From Neoceratodus forsteri (lineage: Eukaryota; Chordata; Ceratodontiformes; Ceratodontidae), in assembly GCA_016271365.2 (NCBI GenBank), contig CM057453.1, forward strand, positions 1,092,296,001 through 1,092,360,000: a DNA stretch of 64,000 nucleotides. The letters are read 5' to 3'. Both the position numbers and the translations under genes were made by a program. The notes under the pieces are model-generated. The model did no database searches and was not told the origin of the DNA. It saw only the letters and a list, made by a program, of their open reading frames with translations. Below are positions 22,029 to 32,770 of this stretch, piece after piece (positions within the stretch are counted from its first letter, which is position 1; every line of letters starts with the position of its first letter).

Positions 22029-22639
22029 GTTGGAAACCCTAACACTCAATTTCCCTGCATTTATCATTTTGGTAAGAACCCTAACTGATGCTTTAATGAA
22101 GTTTTTTGCAATGAATACTAGTATATGTTGTGTTGTGCTGATAGTCTGTGGTAAGCACACTGATACAGCACAGAACTATATTTGAGTCACAGACATCTAG
22201 GCATGGTTTTCTGCAGAAGCTATTTTTCAAATATACATCCTACTAATAGCACTAGACTGCATAATAACACATAACACTATGACATGAGTAAGAATGGTGA
22301 AATTAACTGTCCTGTGAAGCACACATATAATAAAGGGCTGAATGACAATGCAGGAAAGATAGGGTAGAAGCTATTTGTGCAAATAGTCAGCAACTGTCCA
22401 GATCACCTGGGAATAAAACATACAAGCAATGGATGAATGACAATGCAGGCAAAAACTGGCTACCATAAAGGATAGGGTGCACAAAAAAAACTCTCTCTTA
22501 CTTCTCTGCAAAACATGAATTATATCAGCCAATTGAAAGCTGAAATAAACTGCTACAATGAAATACAGAACTGTCTGACAAAGCTAAGACAATCCACTGG
22601 CACCACAAACTATGTAATATGCATAAGCATGAGCCCAAC

Positions 22640-22940
22640 AGGTTACTTTAGCTAGGTTAGGAGTTTTAAACAATGGTTGCACAGACTGCAAATAGCAAGG
22701 AATGGTACGGCATAAACGAGCAGTCTGATGTTGTTTCAGTAACAGGCACAGAGAAGCAGTCAGAACGCTGTGAAAAAAAGGTTATTTTAGCAAGGTGAGG
22801 ATTGTTCCACAGATTACAAATACCAAGGAATTGAATGCACAGTTAGTACATGGCAATGAATAATAGGGCAGAAACAAGCGGTCCGATGTTTCACTAAAAG
22901 GCAAAGAGGAGCACTAGGAACACTGTGAAAGCAACTACAT
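22640..22940. repeat. About 145-bp imperfect tandem duplication near the Kolobok-like right end
   Basis: GGTTACTTTAGCTAGGTTAGGA...AAATAGCAAGGAAT...GCACAGAGAAGCA...ACGCTGTGAAA is followed from about 22782 by a second version, GGTTATTTTAGCAAGGTGAGGA...AAATACCAAGGAAT...GCAAAGAGGAGCA...ACACTGTGAAA. 22040-22640 holds nothing recognised. Confidence 0.6.
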
Positions 22941-22969
22941 ATGCAAGATAACGCGGTCAGAACATAATT

Positions 22970-23070
22970 GGTTTGACCGTGGCTGGCAAGTACTCCCTGC
23001 TATTGCTTGACTCGGGAGTGCCGCAGTGCATTGTGGGTAGAACTGCCGGCAAGTGAAGACAGGGAGCAGC
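22970..23070 (-). promoter_or_regulatory. Possible promoter for the leftward transposase
   Basis: A GC-rich patch close to the right end of the element contains, on the minus strand, TACCCACAATGCACTGCGGC and the inverted pair CTCCCTG/CAGGGAG. Its mirror-image place relative to the promoter-like patch at 9440-9608 suggests each gene starts near its own end. No TATA box or proven start is visible. Confidence 0.3.
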
Positions 23071-23210
23071 TTGAGGTGGGGTTGTAAAAAAATAAGGTAT
23101 TTTGTATAAAATATGATTTCCATTGTGATTTCTATTGGCAGTGCTAGTGGTATCATATTATGACTTTTGAGGATAATGAATGCAGTTTACAGAGAAGTGA
23201 GAAACTTCCT

Positions 23211-24210
23211 TTAAAGTGCTCAGTTGCTAACCAGAGTGACTTGTAGAGTTACTGAAATTCAGAAAATTGAGTCCTGAATCAAACGTCTAACAGTGGTGCT
23301 AGCGATCATCTTAAACAGTCTGTTCACATATTATAGCTCCCAGGGGCTGCATTGCAGGACAGGATGATATTGAGTTGTCCTCAAGATCCTGTGACTTGTA
23401 TTGGACTCGTGGGTAGCTTAATATCATCCTGTACTGCAGTGAAACCACCTGGGAGTAAAAGATTGTAAGAAGATGTGTTACCCATGCTGCCAAGCACACC
23501 TTCACCAAGACACCACCAGGATCCACTGTGTGAGTGGTGAGTCATGAAACTCCCCCAGGAGGGCCGTGTCCTCATGGACCCTTCCTGCAGGCCTTGGCTA
23601 TTACCATTTATAGCTGGGGGTGTGATGCTGGGTCTCAGTGCCAGGAAGTCAGCCACAGAATGCTTTATGAATGTTTGTGTACATTTGTTTTTGTATCATT
23701 CTATTTTATCTTTCTGATGTTTTACCCCTACAACCCAAACTCCCCCACCAAGCCTACCTGCCACCAACCAGGGAACCCTCAAAGGACGAAAAGGTCTGTC
23801 ATCTATTGTAATATCATTGCTCCCTCCTCTCTGCATCATTTCCTTTGTTCATGTTGAGTGGTTGCAGACCACAGAGGATGAGGATGTTCCTCTGGTGGTC
23901 AAGTGGTGAGAGGCCCCACCATTGCCACTATAGAGTGCATCCTCAGATCATTGTCAACTGACTCAGTGTCGGGAGCAGGACCTGGTGTCAACGCCTTCAT
24001 GCCATCCCACAATGGACCCCTATAGAACATGACGTCAAAGGACTGAGGCAGAATTAGGTGAGGTTCTTTGCTGAACGGCTGCCCATCCCCCTGGCCAGAA
24101 GAGGGCAGGCATTCTGTGAGGAATGCAAGAAGCACTCTCCGAAGTGGAGTGAGCACCTATCCAACAGCTGCTCCAGCACCTGCCGCTGCAGACAGGAGTC
24201 TCAGTCTCAG
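23211..24210. repeat. R repeat: right part of unit 1 followed by left part of unit 2
   Basis: 23211-23480 matches 48261-48449 (CTAACCAGAGTGACTTG, GAAATTCAGAAAATTGAG, CCCAGGGGCTGCA, ATTGAGTTGTCCTC) and then 54520-54605. 23480-24210 matches 8330-9060. The junction shows R is arranged head to tail. It is interrupted at 24211 by a LINE. Confidence 0.7.
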
Positions 24211-25992
24211 AATTGAATTCAATTCAATGTTATTGATTGCTTAAAAAACATTACAATTTTAGACACAAAAACATTCCAATTATTGGTCAGTATTTTAAAA
24301 GAAACTGACCAACATCACAGTAATACCACATTTCAATTTTATTTCAATCATTACAGAAAATTAATACTGCAGATAAATAGATTTTCAAAAAAAATACATA
24401 TTTATACATATGACACTGAAAATTTCTTTGCAGCATTTAACTAAGAGAAAGAATTTTCATAGCACAGTTTTGAAGAAATACAAATCAGGCCACCTCTGAA
24501 ACTGAAATGTATAGGTCATTCTAATTATGCAAATAACTAAGTAACTAACTTTAAAACTAAGGGATCTAGTCTAATTATTCACATTCCCTTCAATAGGTAG
24601 TGACTGAAATCCTAAAAAGAGTACGTATAACTTTTGCAGTGAATAATAAATTACACTGAATCTCCAACCTAATTTCACAAAAATTATAAAATAAACAGGA
24701 CAACCTTCAACTGAGGTCAGTTGGAAGAGTAAAATAAGTCATTCGCAAATGGTTAAAAAGTCATGTAACCAGCTTTAAGATGAAAGGTTCAGATCTGGTT
24801 ATCTACTTTCCCTTAAGTGACTACTTTTTGGAATTACAAATCACAATGAACAAGGATTTTACCAAGTACAAAATGAGTTACATTAAACCAAAAACTGATC
24901 TTCCCATGAATTAAGAGATAAACAAAAAACAAAATAAATGAAACAAGTATTAATGTTACCTGGGCCAAAACGTAATCATTCTTGGGTACAAGCAAATTTT
25001 AATTAAGACATCAATATCAAAAGAAATTAAAAGCAAGTGTACCAAATTATTCATTGGAAAAGCAACTTTAGCAATAGGTGGATTTAATTAAGATGGAATC
25101 CCTTGAGGATTTGAAAAAGGGCAAAAAAAAAAATTACATGCATCATAGTATCTGTTTCTTCTAGCCCACATGAACAGAAGGGAGAAAAAACTTCAAGTCT
25201 CTTTTGTTTGCAGAATAGTTAATTGTTTTCATAGAGTTCCAGATGGAATCTAGCAAAAAGTCTATGATCCTCAGAATTTATTCAAAAGTCTAGATAACGT
25301 TCCCTTCTATGTATAAGCTTGTTCTCAGACATCCATTGATGAAGTTTAGATTTTTTTAACAACCCAGTGTCATTTTTTTCTGAAATGAACTCCAAACCTA
25401 GTTTTAAGAAAACAAACTGTATCCTGCCATGGCCTCCAGTAATGGTGCTAAATTGATGGACCAAACCTAATGATTGCACAGTCTTGTGTACAGATGTCAT
25501 ACAAAGTGAATGAAAGCCCATCTGTGTAAGAAAAACTTGTTCATCCCCCCAAAAAATTCTTAGGAGCCTTCCTGATAGTAGATTAGTTGTTTTAAGAAGA
25601 TAGGAAAAAATGCATCCATTAGCCAAGCTCTCCAATGGAATTTGTTTAAGTTCTGCCCGTAAAGCAGCTATAGAAATGGCTTAGGGTCTCTCAAAATATT
25701 ACACTTATTTAAAATATTTTCATGCCTATAATAGTTGCTTATACCCCAAACCACAGCACCATACAATTATGGTGATCCAACCCTGACATTTAGTGCATTT
25801 AAAATACCATAAACTGATTCCCTGCCATATTTTTATTAAACATTTTTAAGGCAACAATTATATTGACTAGCCTTAAATTCTGCCTGATCAGTATGATGCT
25901 TCCAAGAGGCATTTGATGAAAAATGAAGACCCAGATATGTACAGTTTTTATCCATCAGAACTTTTCAATTTGCTATAAAAAGTTTATAACCA
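24211..25992 (-). mobile_element. 5'-truncated LINE inserted in R
   Basis: R continues on both sides: CTCAG precedes 24211 and CTCAGG resumes at 25994, giving a candidate short target duplication. On the minus strand the 3' end is a run of TTGAAT-like units. A degraded frame (25635-25282, then on to about 25090 past stops) ends in RRERYLDF, FARFHLELYENN and FCSCGLEETDTMMHVIFF. That is the C-x-C...E...H zinc-knuckle-like end found in some L1/Tx1- and RTE-like ORF2 proteins. Clade assignment is unsure. Confidence 0.6.
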
Positions 25993-26248
25993 GCTCAGGA
26001 ATGAACCCACAGTCCTCCGAGTATAAGGCAGACGAAATCATTGCTAGGCCATCTGTGGTTGGGGTCTATGTTTTCCACATTTATTTCTGATGCGGATGCT
26101 GATTTTCAACCAATCAGATTTCAAATTGCCAGACCATACTGTAGATTTGAAATTATTTTTCAAGTAGTAAAACTGCTATGGCAACACTAATCTTATCATT
26201 AACTAGAAGATTATAAGAAGGAAAATGAGACCTGATTCTGAACTTGCT
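25993..26248. repeat. R repeat unit 2, middle part, up to the Harbinger insertion
   Basis: Aligns with 9063-9318: GTATAAGGCAGA, CTAGGCCATCTGTGG, CAAATTATTTTTCAA, TAACTAGAAGATTA(T)AAGAAGG and the final TGATTCTGAACTT. It includes the better-preserved tRNA-like segment on the minus strand. It ends in GCT (26246-26248), which is repeated at 48258-48260. Confidence 0.75.
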
Positions 26249-26489
26249 GGGCCCGATTCCCAAATGCTAATAAGGTTCAATGGACACATGGTGCACCAAA
26301 GTCTAGTGCATAAAGCATTGTGTGCCAAATTCAAGTAAAACATGGTTTATGGCAAAAATGGGAACGGATGACATAGAATGCATGGTGTGTCATATAAAAG
26401 CAGTGCACCATGCACTAAGGTCACATACTGCACCATGAGGCACAGCCCAAATGATGGCAGAAGCAAAGGGAATGCAGGGTGAGAGAAGT

Positions 26490-27725
26490 GGGCAGCAAGG
26501 TGGAAAACACCGGAGGAAATGAAACTTCATGGATGATTAGATAGACATCCTGATAGAGGAGGTCCATAAGCAGATATGTGTGAATGACAACAATGTTGAA
26601 GCAAGGCAAAAGGCCCATCCAACTGTGGAGTTGCTACTGTCCAGGGCTGGGGACAGGGAGCTCAGAGCCCAGTACAAGAGGGCATGGGAGGATGTGGCCA
26701 CCAAGGTAAATGCCGTGACTGCATGCCGACACAGCCCACTAGAGATGCAGAAGCCCTACAACTACCTCAGATGATGATCAAACCAAGAAAAGGTGGCGCA
26801 CAACAGGTGCTGCACCAGTGGGATGGGCAGTGACCCAAGTCAACTACAGCAACTAAGCAGCCACAAACAACTGGTGTCAGCACAACTGAGCGAACACACC
26901 ATCGGGGGAGACATTGATCTAGACCTGTTCCAGCTCCAGAGTGTGACAGGTGTGTATGTCAGAACATAAACGATGTGTGCCATGGCAATGCACCCCACCC
27001 AACAGTGGCACTGCTGTTGCACACTGAGACACATACAGCAGCACCACATTGTAACTGTACAAAACATAATGGCCAGCACAGCACCAATGAATGTATTTAT
27101 GTCTGTGTCACTCCCACAGGACCCAATGGAGGTGAGGCAAGTGGCCACATGTCCACAACACATATGGACACAGACAACAGGGGTCATCAGCTGGGCAAAG
27201 GGCACACAGATGATGATGAAGATACCTCCAATGGTGCCAACAGCACAGGGGAGGACACCGAGGTGGCCACGACCACCACAGTCCAGACAACAGACAGTGT
27301 CACCATGTACACACCTGATGAAGGGTAACACACTGTGCCCACAAATGCCACAGGGTCACAAAACGACACACAGACCATTGACCCTGGCCAAGAGGATGCT
27401 GGAACTGGAGACAGCACAGCAACGCCCATCAGTCCTGAACTTGCACCACAGAAATACAGCACTACACCCAACCCATAGACTGTGGATGACTTCACCAGAT
27501 ACTGCCAGGACATGTTGGACATGCAGGATTCAGTATATCATGAGCTGGCTGCCATCTGCGAAGCTGTACAGCAGTGGAACACATCAGCTGCACTACAGAT
27601 GACCTGGCTAAACCTCACACTCATGGACATGCATGATGCTGTGCACAAATCCAGTCACAAAAGAGCAGCATGGCAGGAGGAAATATTGTCAACCCTGTAT
27701 ACAATACATATATGTATTCAGTAAC
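26490..27725 (+). pseudogene. Harbinger MYB/SANT-like accessory gene 1
   Basis: The first exon (to about 26951) reads IDILIEEVHKQICVNDNN, ELRAQYKRAWEDVATKVNAV and LEMQKPYNYLR. This is the three-helix, W/L-spaced pattern of the MYB/SANT-like protein that partners the PIF/Harbinger transposase. After a frameshift near 26774, KVAHNRCC, SQLQQL and DLDLFQLQ follow up to a donor, ACAG|GTGTGT. A second exon starts after CTCCCACAG at 27121 and encodes a strongly acidic linker containing GHTDDDEDTSNG. A tail of amphipathic helices follows (DDFTRYCQDMLDMQDSVYHEL, near 27486-27550). There is one stop before WMI/IDIL and one in the linker. In this family the protein is thought to help nuclear import and end recognition by the transposase. 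Confidence 0.6.
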
Positions 27726-29460
27726 AGACAGAAGCCATGAAACGCCAGTACAGTGCCATTGAGTGCAGCAATGTGGTGCAGGAGACACACACACACACAC
27801 ACAGCCCCTTGCTGCAATGGCCACCGCTCTCAACCATACACAGGCATTGTTACACAGCTGTGGATGTATGGCACCAGGCCATGACACACATGGTCTGCTC
27901 GGATATGATGCAGAGGTGACCAAGGACCATGGGGATACACACCATTACCATGTCCCACAGACAACAGGCAGCATTGACCAGCATTGGACTGGTGTGGGTG
28001 GACAGGTCCATATGGCAGTTGTGAGCCTTGAAAACCCAGACACTACCTGTCACAGCACCATGTACAGCACCATGCCTGAAGCACAGCAGCACAGTGCATC
28101 CAACAACAGTAGTGATACTGTTGCAGAGCAAGTAGGACACTGTGCTGAGACAGTCCCAGACACTGAACAGTGTGGCGCAGTGTCCCACATGCACCACTGC
28201 AGCAATGCACTAAGGGGACACACAGGCCATGACAGGTGAATGGCCAGAGGTACAGCACATGCACAGTGCACCTGCTCTTAATGAAGCAGCACCCACGGAC
28301 AGCACTATGCAGTCAGGGGAACTGCCACAGGACAGAGCAGAGGGACAGGTGGACCCAAGAAATACCGCCCGGGTCTGCTGACACAGCAAGGGCAGCAGAG
28401 GGGCCATGGGCCACACTGCCCACAGTGACAGAAGAGTGTGAGGCAGCTCCTGACAACACAGGTGCAACACTGGTGACTACCATGCTGACACACACCACAG
28501 ACAACTGTAAGCAAGACGCATAGCACACCTATGCAACTCAGGCCACACTGGAGCCCAAATGCAGTGGCTGCAAAAGAAAACCCACCATGGGCGATGTCAT
28601 TGTCATGAAGGTTACAGCACCACCTGGAGAAAGCAGTATGGCACCACCCATGGCATCACTGGACACGCAGACGAAACTTGGCCACAGGGCCAGGAACAGT
28701 GGCACCTGTGATGGCAGACGTGCAGGAGCACAGGGTGTATGCACAACCATGGCCAGCACATGGTCAAGGAGGGCCCATGCACAGGACACCCAAACATCTG
28801 CTGCCGGTGGCGGTCAGGGCAGTGCATGGCCATTCAGTGACTGCACAGTGATGTGCACCTGCAGGCAACAATGGCACAGCCAATCTCTGTTACACCACAC
28901 ACTACATGACATGACTTGGTTACTACCGACCAATACTCCAGCATGACAATCACATCTATGTGTAGTCATTGGCCACCACCATCCTGACATACCCCCCTGC
29001 GACACCTATCCATGGCAACATGGCTATAATGAAGCTGGCACAGCAAATGCTAGAGTGTGAGCCACTCACACACCACAACAATGCAGACCCCAGTGGAGAT
29101 AACCCCAGAATGGATCACACACAGCACAGCACACCACAGCACCCAGACCAAACCATGAGGTTCCACCTTGGCGTTTGGTGGTTTGGCTTAAATACATTGG
29201 CATGCTGATGTGTGACTAAGAGAACCCTGCTGCCCCACAGCAGCATGGTCCCTCTCAACAGGGGCATCCCTGTATGTGTGACAGCAACATGTGTGGGAGG
29301 ATAAGGGTGCATGCAGTACGGCTGTGCTTATAGGTAGTGTGCCACACCCATGGACCATAGTGCCACCATGTCACATCTGGGAGGACACACACAGACAGTG
29401 CGTCTGGGATGATCACATGCTGTGTGCAACATGTGCATATCTACATATGTGTCATACAGC
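27726..29460. other. CA-rich Harbinger interior, no gene recognised
   Basis: Composition is rich in CACA, GCAGCA and ACAG words on the + strand, giving overlapping open frames on both strands with no recognisable domain (for example 27763-28239 and 28587-28946). It may contain 3' untranslated sequence of the MYB-like gene. A short inverted pair, CCAAACCATGAGG / TTTGGTGGTTTGG, lies near 29150-29190. Confidence 0.5.
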
Positions 29461-30830
29461 AACATAGAAACTGAGACACATAGACAATGATGGCAGAAGG
29501 GGACCTGTGGTCCATTAGTGTCTGCCCAAACATGGTTTCCCAGAACTTACTGTCACACTGGGGTCATGTCCTTAAAAAGATGTCCAGCCAAGCCATCTCT
29601 AGTGCAGTGCTATAGTGCCCAATCCATGTCCCACATACACTGGAAACCTAACACCATCTGTGCAACCACCTCTATGGGTGCCAGTCTATTCCATGGCTCC
29701 ATTACCCTCTCCGATAACTAAGACCTTTTGATGTCCCTCCCAAAATATCCACCTTGTGATGTCCACTCGTGCTCCATGTTATTGAACTGGTGTGCCTAGT
29801 GAGGAGCACAGTGTGCCTCACTTAGTTTATGCCTCAATGGAACTAGACTTTGATCATATCTCGCATTTCCCTCCTAGTTTCCAATGAGTACATGCTCAAT
29901 GCCATCAGCCTCTCCTCATAGGTGATACCCCAAAGGGCATGTCTCATCATTGCTGGCCTACTCTGGACCAGCTACAACCCATCTGTATTCCTCCTAAGGT
30001 GAGGCCCCAGAACTAGACACAGTACTCCAGGTGAGGCCTCAACAAGGACTGGTACAGGGGCAGTATCACCCCCCCCCCGTCCCTGCTATGTATGCCCCTC
30101 CAATACATCCCAGTACCCTGTTAATCTTACTGTAAGCCTTATTACACTGGTTCTGCTGCATGCAGTCATCCCTAATGATGATCCCCCAGATCCCATTCCT
30201 CAGTCAAGGAGCTAAGTATGACCCCATTTAGCCAGCAGTCTGTCGTAGGGTTGACTCTACCCATGTGCATCACCTTGCACATCTAGCATTGATATCACAT
30301 GCCATATATGTCCACTTTTCTAATATATGAGGATCCTCCTGAATAAGTGTCACCATCAGCCTGCCTACAATTGATGTGAGGCTGACTAGCCTAGAATCAT
30401 CGATCTCCTCCTTATCACCACATCGATGGAGTGTCACCACATCAGCCACCATCCAGTCACTTGGTACAATCCTGGACATATATGATCTATTGAATAGGTG
30501 CGTGTGAGGGGCTGCAAGCACCTATACCAGCTCCTTCAGTACCCTTGGGTGCAATCCATCAGGGCTTGTGGGCTTCCCAGGCCCAATGTCTGAATGGCCC
30601 CTCCTGACCCTCTCAGTAATGAACACCTGGAGGCACATTCTCTGGATCCCCTTTGCTGCAGCCCTGATACCACTGTCTGGCAGCAGGGCCCGTTCCTCAC
30701 CAGTGAATACCATGCAAATTTAGGCATTGAGGGTCTCAGCTGTTTGCCTGTTGTCCTGAAGCACCTTATCCTTAACATTGAACCTTACAAGTCCCCCCTT
30801 CCTCCTTTTCCCGCTGACATACCACTGTGA
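29461..30830 (-). mobile_element. Older CR1 LINE fragment
   Basis: The 3' end lies at 29461 (ACATAGAAACTGAGACACAT on +). Minus-strand pieces in changing frames give KPTSPDGLHPRVLKEL (30650-30530), VADVVTLHRCGDKEE and SRLVSLTSIVGRLM (30450-30340) and then degraded downstream sequence. These are reverse transcriptase blocks of CR1 ORF2 in the right order. It is more diverged than the other CR1 copies. Confidence 0.8.
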
Positions 30831-31100
30831 TCAGAAATGAAAACACACAAGCATAGGTCAATTACAATGATTCATTGGTACAACTATTAAACAGGACATG
30901 CAAGGCAATGTAAATTGGTAAAGAACAAGAATAATACAACTCCGAAAAACATTTCTAACACTATCTACAAATACTGCTATGGGTGTGAGGTTGGGGGGGA
31001 AACACTGTGGAAAAAGAATACAGGCACAATTATCAACAACATAAACACTGAAGTTAACATGTCGGTATGGCTCACTGCTAAGCACAATTGTCCAGAAAGC

Positions 31101-32501
31101 TTAAAGAGGGACTCTTGATCTTAATATGTGTGAAAATGGACTTACCCTGTGTTAGATCAGTGACTAATGTAACCCCCAGTATACCTGCTTTGCTGTACTT
31201 ATTCCATGCTGAAGAGAAAAAAATGTTTATTTCCCCTGTCTTGCAGCTGCCCGCGCAGCTCATCTCAATTTACTCGCCGAACCAGAAGTGACGTTTATTC
31301 CTGATCTACCTATCGCATACTGACTCACCAGTCCTAAGCTGTAAGTGGGAACTTCTCCTGCATTCAGTGTGTGCAGTCGAGTTCGACGGTATGGAAAGAG
31401 TGTGTAACTGTGTCATGTCAATAAATAAAACATCAACCAGCCTGTCCTGTGTGTTGTTTACTTACTGTGTGGTGTGTACTAACCAGTGTGACAACGTTCA
31501 ATACGGAGTTTTGTGGTTCACCATAAATATTCCTTTCAGCGGCCATACGTCAATACAGCTTTGTTACTGCTTTGTTACTGCCTGTCAGCAGCGTGTGGTC
31601 ATATAGTGAATAACTGCATTTATATGCATTCTGTTTTGCTATACAGTAATGCATAGTAAGGTCTCTGCTCATTTATTACTGTAGTGCAGTTTTCAGTCCT
31701 TAGCAAGATCAGTTTTGTTCTCTGATAGTGTTAGTTACACATCTACCATCTGATGGCCACACAATAAGACACAGACTTTGATGTCTCTTAGCATGTTCTA
31801 ATACTATAATAATGTGTTATGTTACATTTTATATGTTTTATTTTGTGTAGCATGATATTGTACTCTCAAGTGGTATACAGTGCTCAATGACTATTCACAG
31901 ATAAAGTCTGTCATCACTCTGAATTGTAATAGCCTGTGGTACCACTTCATTTTGTCCTGTTTCTGAAGGTACTGGTCCTTCAAGAACTGTGTCAATTCAA
32001 AAGAATTTAATTGCAACACCTTATTCTGTATTATAAGTCCTACATTTTCAGTGAACATCCATTATTTAAAAATGCCTTCCCGGTGTGTTGCAGGTAACTG
32101 CAGAAATACACACAAGGCTGGGTTTTCACTATTTACATTCCCCAAAGATCAGCACATGATTAGGCTTTGGAACCAGTTTGTAAGGACAAAACATGCAGAT
32201 TGGGTTGGTCTCACAAAATATAATGTACTTTGTTCATTTAATTTCGAGCTATCATGTTTACATCCCTCAATTCTAATGCAGCATAAAATGAATTTTGTAA
32301 AGTGCCTGCGCTTATTGCCCCATGCAGTACCCACCATTCATTCCCCTGAACCCACTAACACTGTCAAAACTCAGTTGTGTCTTTGTAGTACTAATGAATG
32401 TGTTGGTTGTCACACTGCTGTTGACATTAGAGATGCATCATGTGAGCCAACTATGAAGCACAGGAAAAGTGGTGCAGCGTTCCGTAAGCGTGAACTTGCA
32501 G
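31101..32501 (+). mobile_element. 5' part of a second Kolobok-like element
   Basis: TTAA at 31101 is followed by AGAGGGACTCTTGATC, a plausible Kolobok end. A GC-rich first-exon-like patch (31245-31336) with a TGACG site ends in donor AAGCT|GTAAGTGG. The THAP exon follows from 32051. No DDE core exons and no matching right end were found in the next 6 kb, so the copy is truncated or internally deleted. Confidence 0.5.
32069..32501 (+). pseudogene. THAP-domain exon of a second Kolobok-type transposase
   Basis: The ATG lies 18 bases into an exon that starts after TTTTCAG (32050). It encodes MPSRCVAGNC, FTFPKDQHMIRLWNQFV, ADWVGLTKYNVLCSFNF, HPSI and LLPHAVPTIHSPEP, then a basic tail (KHRKSGAAFRKRELAE) up to a donor, AGAG|GTAATA. 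This is a complete THAP fold order (C-x4-C, FP, W, C-x2-H, AVPT), about 85 residues. The C-x2-H histidine is Asn here, so zinc binding should be lost. It differs strongly from the THAP exon at 18668, so it is a separate family. Confidence 0.7.
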
Positions 32502-32610
32502 AGGTAATAATCGGATCATGATATTATAGTCCTACATTTCTGGCAAAGGTTGTCCTTGAATGAAGATGTAGTAATCTGTATATGTTTTTAATTGTGTGTG
32601 CATGTGTATA

Positions 32611-32646
<36 letters not shown>
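32611..32646. repeat. GT dinucleotide microsatellite
   Basis: An almost pure GT run of about 17 units, with short TGTGTGTGC flanks. Confidence 0.95.
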
Positions 32647-32647
<1 letters not shown>

Positions 32648-32699
32648 TGTGTGCATGCTGCATTCTTAGTGGTAAAGTTGGTAATACACATCATGTGCG

Positions 32700-32770
32700 C
32701 TACGCTTGCATGCTGCGTAAAGGAAAATTCAATAGCATTTACATAGTGAATGCGTAGCATGCAAGCGTCT
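32700..32770. repeat. Short inverted repeat (hairpin)
   Basis: ACGCTTGCATGCTGCGT (about 32702) pairs with ACGCATTC-side sequence GCGTAGCATGCAAGCGT (about 32751) with one mismatch, leaving a loop of about 33 bases. Confidence 0.7.

Larger units (their letters stand above)
9329..23210. mobile_element. 13.9-kb Kolobok-like DNA transposon with two convergent genes
   Basis: TTAA (9325-9328) and TTAA (23211-23214) flank the element. The left end reads AGGAATTTGCTCAGTTTTATG. The reverse complement of the right end reads AGGAAGTTTCTCACTTCTCTG, matching at 16 of 21 positions. TTAA plus AGGAA agrees with the TTAAAGG ends I recall for Xenopus T2/Kolobok elements. Joining the flanks across one TTAA restores an R unit that matches the second R unit around 48258. 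Inside are a rightward gene with a P2X7 C-terminal-like domain (9794-12617) and a leftward THAP plus DDE transposase (18668-14400). Later insertions are a hairpin element at 11960, an L2-type tail at 12905 and a CR1 fragment at 21017. Both genes are damaged, so the copy is old. Confidence 0.8.

Noticed and set aside
27763..28946. Overlapping 100-160-codon frames on both strands
   Set aside because: Composition-driven by CA/GCA-rich words, with no domain and no preferred frame.
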